NCBI GenBank assembly: GCA_902782815.1
Contig: CACZOS010000115.1
Coordinates: 1 to 5,751, forward strand
Length of the DNA: 5,751 nucleotides
Direction: 5' to 3'
DNA from: an uncultured Lachnospiraceae bacterium
Lineage (GTDB): Bacteria > Bacillota > Clostridia > Lachnospirales > Lachnospiraceae
Shown here: one piece after another, positions 1 to 5,321 of the stretch
Numbering within the stretch: the stretch's first letter is position 1
Layout: each line of letters begins with the position of its first letter
The notes under the pieces: generated by a model
Seen by the model: only the letters and a program-made list of their open reading frames with translations
The model's database searches: none
Told to the model about the DNA's origin: nothing
Translations under genes and position numbers: made by a program

Positions 1-447
1 AAGGAAGAGACAGATTTTCTAAAGGATTTTTTGTACGAAGCAATATTTATCCCACCGGGAATAGAGCCCCCTCCAAAGGATATTATTGATAATCCGGAAT
101 TACGTTTATATATCGATGATTTCGGAAGTAAAACAGGAGATAACTGTCTGGTGGCAGAAACCGGCGGAAAAGTTGTCGGTGCTGTCTGGACCCGCATAAT
201 GAATGATTATGGGCATGTGGACGATTACACTCCTTCATTGGCAATTTCACTGTATAAGGAATACCGGGGACAGGGCATAGGATCCGAGCTTATGACGAGG
301 ATGCTTGAACGGTTAAAAGAACAGGGATACGAACGTGTATCCCTGTCGGTCCATAAAGCCAATTATGCTGTGAGAATGTATGAAAAGCTGGGGTTCAGAA
401 CTGTTGAGGAGAATCCCGAAGAATTGATTATGGTGTGTAAGTTATAA
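1..447 (+). CDS. GNAT-family N-acetyltransferase, 5'-truncated by the window edge
   Basis: Probable acyl-CoA-dependent N-acetyltransferase of the GNAT superfamily; the acceptor is unknown. The reading frame is open from base 1, and the residues before the first possible start (TTG at 31) read KEETDFLKDF, which continues naturally into YEAIFIPPG. I therefore take the real start to lie upstream of the window and the TTG to be internal, although AAAGGA at 21-26 could pass for a ribosome binding site. Counting from base 1, the acetyl-CoA pyrophosphate-binding loop is RGQGIG at residues 89-94, preceded by the beta-strand region TPSLAISLYKEY. It is followed by the conserved C-terminal strand-helix-strand VSLSVHKANYAVRMYEKLGF, where the Asn and Tyr are typical of the family. 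The C-terminus (MVCKL) and the TAA stop at 445-447 look complete. A factor-independent terminator follows at once. Family confidence is high; the substrate cannot be assigned. Confidence 0.9.
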   Translation, partial: KEETDFLKDFLYEAIFIPPGIEPPPKDIIDNPELRLYIDDFGSKTGDNCLVAETGGKVVGAVWTRIMNDYGHVDDYTPSLAISLYKEYRGQGIGSELMTRMLERLKEQGYERVSLSVHKANYAVRMYEKLGFRTVEENPEELIMVCKL

Positions 448-455
448 TGAATATA

Positions 456-500
456 GGCAGATCCTTATCGAATTGAGAATCGGTAAGGAACTGCCTTTTT
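456..500. terminator. Rho-independent terminator between convergent genes
   Basis: The arms at 456-470 (GGCAG A TCCTTATCG) and 481-495 (CGGTAAGGA A CTGCC) pair almost fully, with one G-T wobble and one A-A mismatch, around a 10-nt loop. Five Ts follow at 496-500, which fits termination of the plus-strand acetyltransferase gene. The hairpin ends 7 nt before the minus-strand stop codon at 502-504, and the bases beyond it on the minus strand (TATATTCATTA) are moderately T-rich. It may therefore serve both convergent genes, more weakly in the minus direction. Confidence 0.85.
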
Positions 501-501
501 A

Positions 502-1692
502 TCAATTATCCTTTCCAAATGTAATATCCACAACGGTAACTTCGCTGTCTGTTCCCACTCTGATGGGCGGACCGTAATAGCCCACACCTGCGGTAACGAT
601 TGTGTCTATGCCATGAAGTTTTTTCAGGCCGTAAGCGTTCTCATTAAAGAAGGGAATAATAAGATTCCCGGGAACGATCTGGCCGTTATGGGTATGCCCG
701 CAGAATACGGCATCCGCACCATTTTCCGCAAGAGCCTTGAATTCGACAGGCTCATGCTCCAGTACAAGCACAGGTTTGGTCTGATCAACCGTGCTCAGTA
801 AAGCCTTTGCATCCATTCGGTTGCTGGTTCCGTCACCCGCTTTTTCTCCATCTACACGCCCTGATAATACAATCTCTCCGTCAGCGATCTCGACGTTTTC
901 GTCATATAAGATTTTAAATCCGCAGTCATCGAAAAACTGTTCCATTTCAGAGGTCCGGAAGGCATCGGAAACCGGTGATATGGCAAAACCGATAAAAAGA
1001 TTCTCATCCACGTCATGATTGCCGCTTACCGCATATACCCCATACCTGGCTTTCATTTTACTTAATGCATCACTGTATTTTTCGGGATTTCGCAGCCCAC
1101 CGTAATTGCTTGTGAAAATATCTCCTGCGATCAGGACCAGATCGGGATTCACGGAATTTACTTTTTCGACCATTTTCCTGGTCAGTTTCACGTCCGAATT
1201 GACACTGAGATGGAGGTCTGCGATCAATGCAACTTTCAGTTCTTTTGTGTTCTTCGTCTCCTTGTCTATGTTGATCTCATAATTAACGATCCTGGGATCC
1301 TGAGCATGTATAAGTCCGTATGCACTGATGATCACTGCCAGTACAAAGGCAACATTAAATGCCTGTCCAAGGGCTCGCCATTCTTTATCTTTTCTGATTT
1401 TGGAAAAACCGAGAATGATTATGGTATCAAAGACGACGAATGCTGAATAGAACATGAAGAAACCAAGCCACAGGTTTCCGAATCCCATACACCAGTATTT
1501 AAAAGAAGACTTGGGAAGAAAGGCACCCAGTACCGGTATTACCGCCAGAATCCCGTATATGAATATCCTCAGGATTCTTGTCTTTTTTCCTATAGTCTTA
1601 TAAAAACGGTTTTTTTGGATGACGTACTCCGTGAGAACGGACACGCCGATCTGAACAAGTACATATAAAAGCAGAAATATCTTTCCTAACAT
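502..1692 (-). CDS. Membrane-anchored metallophosphoesterase (YkuE/YaeI-like)
   Basis: Predicted 396-residue calcineurin-like phosphoesterase with a two-metal active site, anchored in the membrane. Hydrophobic segments at about residues 5-22, 41-60, 68-95 and 112-130 form four likely helices. The basic loops (about 27-40 and 98-106) suggest the catalytic domain from residue 150 faces outside. The family motifs are all present in order: D159-L-H161, G190-D191, G224-N-H-D227, H313 in LEHEP, and G332-H-T-H335 followed by NGQ. Related proteins (B. subtilis YkuE, E. coli YaeI) are surface- or lipid-associated phosphoesterases. The substrate here is unknown; lipid-linked or wall phosphodiesters are inference. 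The start ATG (1690-1692) is backed by AAGGAG at 1700-1705 on the minus strand with 7-nt spacing. The gene is monocistronic in this window: divergent from the operon to its right and convergent with the acetyltransferase gene. Confidence 0.93.
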   Translation of the reverse strand: MLGKIFLLLYVLVQIGVSVLTEYVIQKNRFYKTIGKKTRILRIFIYGILAVIPVLGAFLPKSSFKYWCMGFGNLWLGFFMFYSAFVVFDTIIILGFSKIRKDKEWRALGQAFNVAFVLAVIISAYGLIHAQDPRIVNYEINIDKETKNTKELKVALIADLHLSVNSDVKLTRKMVEKVNSVNPDLVLIAGDIFTSNYGGLRNPEKYSDALSKMKARYGVYAVSGNHDVDENLFIGFAISPVSDAFRTSEMEQFFDDCGFKILYDENVEIADGEIVLSGRVDGEKAGDGTSNRMDAKALLSTVDQTKPVLVLEHEPVEFKALAENGADAVFCGHTHNGQIVPGNLIIPFFNENAYGLKKLHGIDTIVTAGVGYYGPPIRVGTDSEVTVVDITFGKDN

Positions 1693-1708
1693 TGATGAAC
1701 TCCTTTAT

Positions 1709-1737
1709 GTTATAAATGTAGCTTTATACATTATAAC
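1709..1737. repeat. Inverted repeat over the minus-strand -10 and start region
   Basis: GTTATAAATG (1709-1718) faces CATTATAAC (1729-1737), complementary apart from one extra A. A perfect nested TATAAA (1711-1716) / TTTATA (1723-1728) pair shares the same region. The dyad covers the minus promoter -10 and the likely transcription start, a position suited to a repressor operator. AT-rich DNA produces such symmetry by chance fairly often, so this is tentative. Confidence 0.4.
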
Positions 1738-1758
1738 AATATTGACGGGAAATGGAAA
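1730..1758 (-). promoter_or_regulatory. Candidate sigma-A promoter of the metallophosphoesterase gene
   Basis: On the minus strand a perfect -10 TATAAT (1735 down to 1730) lies 17 bp from TTTCCA (1758 down to 1753), a 4/6 match to the -35 consensus. Transcription would start near 1723, giving a leader of about 30 nt before the ATG at 1692. The element interlocks with the plus-strand operon promoter at 1742-1770. It is predicted from consensus matches only. Confidence 0.6.
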
Positions 1759-1770
1759 TTGCATTATTAT
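1742..1770 (+). promoter_or_regulatory. Candidate sigma-A promoter of the NUDIX-HAD/oxidoreductase operon
   Basis: TTGACG (1742-1747, 5/6 to consensus) and TATTAT (1765-1770, 5/6) are separated by 17 bp. A second possible -10, TATAAT at 1768-1773, would need a 20-bp spacer. The start would fall near 1777, giving a leader of about 37 nt to the ATG at 1814. No other good promoter is seen before 2879 or 3927, so the three genes are probably co-transcribed from here. Confidence 0.65.
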
Positions 1771-1775
1771 AATGC
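1761..1775. promoter_or_regulatory. Perfect palindrome over the operon -10, candidate operator
   Basis: GCATTATTATAATGC is a perfect 7-bp inverted repeat around one central T. It fully covers the predicted -10 of the plus-strand operon promoter, where a bound dimeric repressor would block RNA polymerase. No regulator gene is present in the window, so the binding protein is unknown. Confidence 0.45.
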
Positions 1776-1795
1776 TTTGGACAGACAAATATGAT

Positions 1796-1801
1796 GGAAG
1801 G
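1796..1801 (+). promoter_or_regulatory. Ribosome binding site that decides the NUDIX-HAD start
   Basis: GGAAGG lies 12 nt before the ATG at 1814 but directly abuts the in-frame ATG at 1802, leaving no spacer for that codon. Earlier in-frame starts (TTG 1742, ATG 1772) sit inside the promoter. The ATG at 1814 is therefore preferred, with 1802 as the alternative. Confidence 0.55.
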
Positions 1802-1813
1802 ATGAGTGAACCT

Positions 1814-2851
1814 ATGCCGGAAACTAAACATGTCGTGGCGGCTCTGATCCGAAAGGGAGACCGTATTTTTGCCACCCAGAGAGGATACGGAGAGATTAAG
1901 GGCGGCTGGGAATTTCCCGGGGGAAAGCTGCTGGAGGGAGAAACTTCCCGCCAGGCACTGGTAAGAGAAATCCGGGAGGAACTGGCTGTTGAGATCTCCG
2001 TAGGAAGACTCTATGAAGTGATCGATTATGATTATCCTGATTTTCATCTCCATATGGAGTGCTTCTTCTGTACTCTTATCCGGGGGGAAATCGAACTCAA
2101 AGAGCATATGGATGCCCGCTGGCTGACCCGGGAAGAACTCGATGGTGTGGACTGGCTGCCCGCTGATCTTACCCTGATCGACAGACTGAAAAGGGAAGGA
2201 TTTGCCATCCGTAATCTGATCTTTGATGTGGGACATGTACTTCTCCAGTACCGCTGGGTAGAGATGTTCATGGACTACGGCCTGTCCGAGAAGGACAGCC
2301 GCCGGATCGGGGAGGAAATGTTTTCCAATCCCATCTGGACCGATAAATTCGACCGGGGCATCTGGAGTCCGGAACGGATGGTGGAAGAATATGCCGGCTA
2401 CCTTCCGGCAGAGGATGTCACTTATATAAAGAAGTTCATGATCGATGCCAAAATGATGCGGGGTGAGGACCGCACGGAGATCTGGGAAGCGATCCGTCTG
2501 CTTAAGGAGAAGGGGTACCGAACGTATATCCTGTCCAACTATTCGGAGTATCTCTTTAAACTCCATACGGACGGTGCGCCTTTTATGGACTTTATGGATG
2601 GAGTGGTGGTCTCTTATGAACCCAAGGTGATCAAACCGGAGAGGGAGATCTACGACTACCTCATGGACAAGTATGATCTCAGGTTCGAGGAGTGCATTTT
2701 CTTTGATGACCGTCTGGAGAACATTGAGAAGGGGCATGAACTGGGTATGGACGGCGTCTGGGTAACTTCCCGGAAGATGCTGGCGGACACCCTGGAATCC
2801 CTTCTGGTTTCCTGTGAGAACAGTCAGCCTATAATGAAAGAAAAACAATAA
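1814..2851 (+). CDS. NUDIX hydrolase-HAD phosphatase fusion protein
   Basis: A 345-residue two-domain enzyme. Residues 5-130 form a MutT-like NUDIX domain: VVAALIRKGDRIFATQRG at the start, WEFPGGK at 32-38, then the Nudix box G37-x5-E43-x7-R51-E52-I-R-E55-E56-L-A58-V, where Ala replaces the usual Gly. It closes with a PADLTLIDRLK helix typical of MutT and CTP-diphosphatase relatives. Residues 133-330 form a HAD subfamily IA domain: nucleophile D138 in IFDVGHVL, S241 in ILSNYSEY, K274 in VIKPE and D298-D299 in IFFDDR. Motif I carries Gly140 where most phosphatases have a second Asp, as in the YihX-type DxGN group. Domains of this kind hydrolyse nucleoside triphosphates to monophosphates and then release phosphate, so a two-step nucleotide clean-up enzyme is plausible, but the substrate is inference. 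It is the first gene of the operon; the next gene starts 27 nt after its stop. The preferred start gives the usual MutT N-terminus. Confidence 0.9.
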   Translation: MPETKHVVAALIRKGDRIFATQRGYGEIKGGWEFPGGKLLEGETSRQALVREIREELAVEISVGRLYEVIDYDYPDFHLHMECFFCTLIRGEIELKEHMDARWLTREELDGVDWLPADLTLIDRLKREGFAIRNLIFDVGHVLLQYRWVEMFMDYGLSEKDSRRIGEEMFSNPIWTDKFDRGIWSPERMVEEYAGYLPAEDVTYIKKFMIDAKMMRGEDRTEIWEAIRLLKEKGYRTYILSNYSEYLFKLHTDGAPFMDFMDGVVVSYEPKVIKPEREIYDYLMDKYDLRFEECIFFDDRLENIEKGHELGMDGVWVTSRKMLADTLESLLVSCENSQPIMKEKQ

Positions 2852-2878
2852 TATTATGATACAAGGAGAGTAAACAAG

Positions 2879-3895
2879 ATGGTAACCGTTGCATATGTTG
2901 GTTTTGGTGTGAGTGTCAGAGAATATCATATCCCCTATGTGGAAAACAGGGACGATATCAGGGTGAAGTATGTGTATCGCAGGGAGGAAGACATTCCTCA
3001 GTTTGCGGAGTACGAACCATTTTATCCGGAAATTATCTTCACCACGGATTTTGATGCTGTTCTGGCGGATGATGAAGTGAATCTGGTGGTGGTCAATACA
3101 CCTGACCAGTTCCATGTTCCCTACGCAAAACAGATTCTTAACGCGGGAAAACATGCCCTGATCGAGAAACCCTTTGCGCCTACCGCATCAGAGGCCAGGG
3201 AGGTCTTTGCTCTTGCAAAAGAAAAAGGGTTGGTCTGCATGCCTAACCAGAACCGACGTTTTGACGCCGATTTCCTGGCGTTAAAAGAAGTGATCAACAG
3301 CGGTAAGGTGGGGGATATCGTCAAACTGGAAAGCCATTATGATTATTTTAAGACCAACGGCTGGTACGACCATCTCGGTACCCTTTATAATCTGGGTGTG
3401 CACACCACAGACCAGGTGATCAGTCTCTTCGGGATTCCGGAGAAGACATATTTTGATGTCCGCAGCATCCATCATCCCGGCATCGGAGATGATTATTATG
3501 ACCTGGAGTTCTATTATGGCAACATGAAGGCGACGGTTAATACCAGCATGTGTGTTTCCATCGATTATCCCAGGTTCACTCTTCATGGAACAAAGGGAAG
3601 CTTTACTTTGCCTCCTGTAGTCCACAATTCCGGTAAAAAGAAAGTGGTTGGCCGTCATCAGATCAGCATGGCTCCTGCATCAGAGGACCGCTGGGGGACT
3701 CTGGTCTACCACAATGAGAAGGGTGAAACCGTAACCGAAAAGGTGCCGGTTGACTGTGCTCATTATGAGAGAGTATACGATAACCTGGTGGATGCCATCG
3801 AGCACGGTGCTGAAAAATGCATTAAGGACGAGGAAGTGATCTGTGTCCTTGAGATGCTGGAAGCAGCTACCGAAGTGGCAAAATCTCATAAATAA
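2879..3895 (+). CDS. Gfo/Idh/MocA-family oxidoreductase, YhhX-like
   Basis: A 338-residue NAD(P)-dependent oxidoreductase acting on sugars, polyols or their derivatives. The N-terminal Rossmann domain (about 1-122) opens with AYVGFGVSVREYHIPY, and VVVNTPDQFHVPYAKQIL leads to the catalytic-lysine motif E96-K97-P98. PNQNRRFDADFLALK (122-136) and ESHYDYF (151-157) then enter the C-terminal alpha/beta substrate domain. There NLGVHTTDQ places His175 and Asp178 at the usual active-site positions. The segment order, YHxPY opening, QNRRFD and LGVHTxDQ closely follow E. coli YhhX as I remember it, an orphan of unproven substrate. The start has AAGGAG at 2863-2868 with a 10-nt spacer. It sits 27 nt after the NUDIX-HAD gene and 31 nt before a second oxidoreductase of the same superfamily, so it is translated from the same message. 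Length is normal and no damage is seen. The family is certain; the substrate is unknown. Confidence 0.94.
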   Translation: MVTVAYVGFGVSVREYHIPYVENRDDIRVKYVYRREEDIPQFAEYEPFYPEIIFTTDFDAVLADDEVNLVVVNTPDQFHVPYAKQILNAGKHALIEKPFAPTASEAREVFALAKEKGLVCMPNQNRRFDADFLALKEVINSGKVGDIVKLESHYDYFKTNGWYDHLGTLYNLGVHTTDQVISLFGIPEKTYFDVRSIHHPGIGDDYYDLEFYYGNMKATVNTSMCVSIDYPRFTLHGTKGSFTLPPVVHNSGKKKVVGRHQISMAPASEDRWGTLVYHNEKGETVTEKVPVDCAHYERVYDNLVDAIEHGAEKCIKDEEVICVLEMLEAATEVAKSHK

Positions 3896-3926
3896 AACAG
3901 TAGATACAGATAATCGGGAGTGAAAA

Positions 3927-4916
3927 ATGAAGGAAATAAGATTAGGAACCATAGGATCCGGAGCCATCGTCCGCTCCATCCTGGACAATGTGAAACTCAC
4001 TGAGGGAATCAGACCGGAGGCAGTTTATTCCAGAACGGAAGAAAAGGGACGCAGTCTTGCCTCCGATTACGGAGTGGACAAGGTGTATACTTCTCTGGAA
4101 GAACTGTTTGCGGATGAAGCGGTCAACTTTATCTATGTGGCCTCCCCCAACAGTCTTCATTATCCCCACACCAAAGCTGCCCTTCTGGCCGGTAAGAATG
4201 TCATCTGCGAGAAACCCTTTGCCACCACGAAAGAGAGAGCAGAAGAACTGATAAATCTGGCAAAGGAGAAGAATCTTTATCTGGTGGATGCCACACCCAC
4301 TTTCTTCCTTCCCAATCTTCAGATTCTGAAGGACCAGCTGGTCAAAGTCGGGAAGATCAAACTGGTGATGGGCAATTACAGCCAGTATTCCAGCAGGTAC
4401 GATGCACTGCTGGCCGGTCAGGTGCCGAATGTTTTCAGCCCGGATTACGCAGGCGGCTGCCTGATGGATATCAGCTATTATAATGTATATCTGAACGTGG
4501 CGCTTTTCGGAATACCGGAATCAGCGGATTATGTCCCGAATATCTATAAAGACCTGGTGGATACCTCCGGTGTGATCACGATGAAATATCCGGGTTTTGT
4601 CAGCACCCAGGCAGGCGCCAAAGATACCTGGGGTGTGAATTATTTCCAGATCGAAGGAGAAAAAGGATACATTTACATCAAAGACGGCAGCAACGGGATC
4701 GCTGAAGTACGTGTGGTGACCAAAGACTCCGATGAGACCTTCAATCTCCAGCCCAACCCGGACAGGTGGTTCTATGAGGTACAGGAGATGACCAAGATGA
4801 TCCTTGACGGTGATCGGGAAAAGATGGAGAGAGGATTGGAAACCATGCTTTCCGTCATTGAAATAATCGAAGGTTCCAGAAAGAAAGCAGGAATCCTGTT
4901 CTCCGATGAGAGATAA
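3927..4916 (+). CDS. Gfo/Idh/MocA-family oxidoreductase, second type
   Basis: A 329-residue predicted NAD(P)-dependent oxidoreductase, clearly divergent from its upstream neighbour. The dinucleotide fold begins LGTIGSGAIVRSIL (6-19), continues AVYSRTEEKG (32-41) and ASPNSLHYPHTKAALLAGK, and reaches E95-K96-P97 with the catalytic lysine. The C-terminal domain contains NYSQYSSRYD (150-159), VPNVFSPDYAGGCLMD (166-181) and ISYYNVYLNVALFG. The position that is usually His in D-x-G-x-H is Tyr185, and the Gly is Ser183. This resembles the B. subtilis YulF-type branch, where an aromatic residue occupies that site, so the chemistry may differ from classical dehydrogenases. GGGAG at 3916-3920 sits 6 nt before the ATG. 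It is the last gene of the operon: the stop at 4914-4916 is followed 36 nt later by a strong terminator. The substrate is unknown. Confidence 0.93.
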   Translation: MKEIRLGTIGSGAIVRSILDNVKLTEGIRPEAVYSRTEEKGRSLASDYGVDKVYTSLEELFADEAVNFIYVASPNSLHYPHTKAALLAGKNVICEKPFATTKERAEELINLAKEKNLYLVDATPTFFLPNLQILKDQLVKVGKIKLVMGNYSQYSSRYDALLAGQVPNVFSPDYAGGCLMDISYYNVYLNVALFGIPESADYVPNIYKDLVDTSGVITMKYPGFVSTQAGAKDTWGVNYFQIEGEKGYIYIKDGSNGIAEVRVVTKDSDETFNLQPNPDRWFYEVQEMTKMILDGDREKMERGLETMLSVIEIIEGSRKKAGILFSDER

Positions 4917-4952
4917 AAGAAAAAGGCAAATACCATAAGAAAAATGATTCAT

Positions 4953-4998
4953 AACCCTCTTTACCTGCGGTTTACGTGGTAAAGAGGGTTCTTTTTTT
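4953..4998 (+). terminator. Strong Rho-independent terminator ending the operon
   Basis: A perfect 13-bp stem is formed by AACCCTCTTTACC (4953-4965) and GGTAAAGAGGGTT (4978-4990) around a 12-nt loop. After one C, seven Ts follow at 4992-4998. It closes the three-gene operon and isolates the TIM-barrel gene downstream. Confidence 0.93.
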
Positions 4999-5059
4999 GC
5001 TCTTCCTCTTTCTTTATCGACATCAGGCATCATACAAAATGAAAAATAATAAATTGATT

Positions 5060-5074
5060 TGAAAATAGTTTTCA
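5060..5074. promoter_or_regulatory. Palindrome TGAAAATAGTTTTCA, LacI/CcpA-like operator candidate
   Basis: TGAAAA and TTTTCA are perfect inverted arms around TAG. The half-sites match those of LacI-family and catabolite-responsive elements (TGAAAR-CG-YTTTCA), but the centre is three bases without the usual CG step. It lies about 155 bp upstream of the predicted -35, so it could be a distal operator or an activator site. Confidence 0.4.
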
Positions 5075-5127
5075 TTAATTCGTCAAATTATTTCAACTAT
5101 AATTGGAAGAAAAGCAAGGGAAGCAGA

Positions 5128-5201
5128 GGATAAATCCTTATAATGATGAATTATTTTGGATAAATTGTATAATAATCGGGATAATAATTATTTATAATGA
5201 C
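5128..5201. repeat. Three imperfect GGATAA...TATAAT direct repeats
   Basis: GGATAAAT with TATAAT 11 nt from its start occurs at 5128-5147, and GGATAAAT with TATAAT at 10 nt occurs at 5158-5176. A looser copy, GGATAATAAT with TATAAT at 14 nt, occupies 5179-5201. The first copy is also part of AGGATAAATCCT (5127-5138), a small inverted repeat. They end 28 bp before the promoter -35, where an activator array or upstream AT-rich element might sit. Base composition makes chance repetition a real alternative. Confidence 0.35.
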
Positions 5202-5228
5202 AAAAATAATCATTTTACTTAAAAATAG

Positions 5229-5257
5229 TTGACAATAAATGAAAATTAAAGTAAGAT
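5229..5257 (+). promoter_or_regulatory. Near-consensus sigma-A promoter of the TIM-barrel gene
   Basis: A perfect TTGACA (5229-5234) and TAAGAT (5252-5257, with the key T, A and final T conserved) are separated by exactly 17 bp, with an AT-rich upstream region. The start would be near 5264, giving a leader of about 57 nt before the ATG at 5322. Confidence 0.75.
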
Positions 5258-5267
5258 TATATCAAAA

Positions 5268-5289
5268 GAAAGCAAAAACTTTCATGAAA
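5268..5289. promoter_or_regulatory. Overlapping dyads just downstream of the transcription start
   Basis: GAAAG (5268-5272) pairs with CTTTC (5279-5283) across CAAAAA. The same TTTC then forms a perfect palindrome TTTCATGAAA at 5280-5289. Placed at about +5 to +26 of the predicted transcript, this fits an operator where a bound repressor would block transcription. A weak RNA hairpin is the other reading. Confidence 0.35.
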
Positions 5290-5321
5290 CGAAATTACAA
5301 CACTTAATGAGGAGATTACTT

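Larger units (their letters stand above)
4999..5321. other. Long AT-rich control region before the TIM-barrel gene
   Basis: These 323 bp carry no convincing gene on either strand and are far richer in A and T than the flanking coding DNA. The region holds a 15-bp palindrome (5060-5074), imperfect repeats (5128-5201), several isolated TATAAT hexamers (5098, 5139, 5168, 5193) without good -35 partners, one near-consensus promoter (5229-5257) and a dyad in the leader (5268-5289). This fits a regulated catabolic promoter. No riboswitch fold was recognised. Confidence 0.6.

Noticed and set aside
31..33. TTG at 31 as the true start of the acetyltransferase
   Set aside because: The frame is open to base 1 and the upstream residues fit the family's N-terminal helix, so the gene is better read as truncated by the window edge.
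613..1446. Several short plus-strand open frames inside the metallophosphoesterase gene
   Set aside because: They are antisense to a gene whose five metallophosphoesterase motifs are intact, and they show no ribosome binding sites or domains.
1742..1813. N-terminal extension of the NUDIX-HAD protein from TTG 1742 or ATG 1772
   Set aside because: This stretch contains the predicted -35 and -10 boxes and the palindrome. The encoded residues do not look like a MutT N-terminus, and no ribosome binding site precedes either codon.
1724..3154. A 476-codon open frame on the minus strand
   Set aside because: It lies antisense to the NUDIX-HAD gene and the start of the YhhX-like gene, both of which have clear motifs. 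Its translation shows no recognisable domain and is rich in His, Ile and Phe, as expected for a mirror frame, and it has no convincing ribosome binding site.
4521..5075. A 184-codon open frame on the minus strand
   Set aside because: It runs through the operon terminator hairpin and antisense to the second oxidoreductase, with no domain signal.
5098..5198. Isolated TATAAT hexamers at 5098, 5139, 5168 and 5193 as extra promoters
   Set aside because: None has a good -35 box at 16-18 bp, and such hexamers are expected in this AT-rich stretch.
5203..5216. AAAAT/ATTTT inverted repeat as a terminator or operator
   Set aside because: It has only five A-T pairs, is not followed by a T run and is likely chance in AT-rich DNA.
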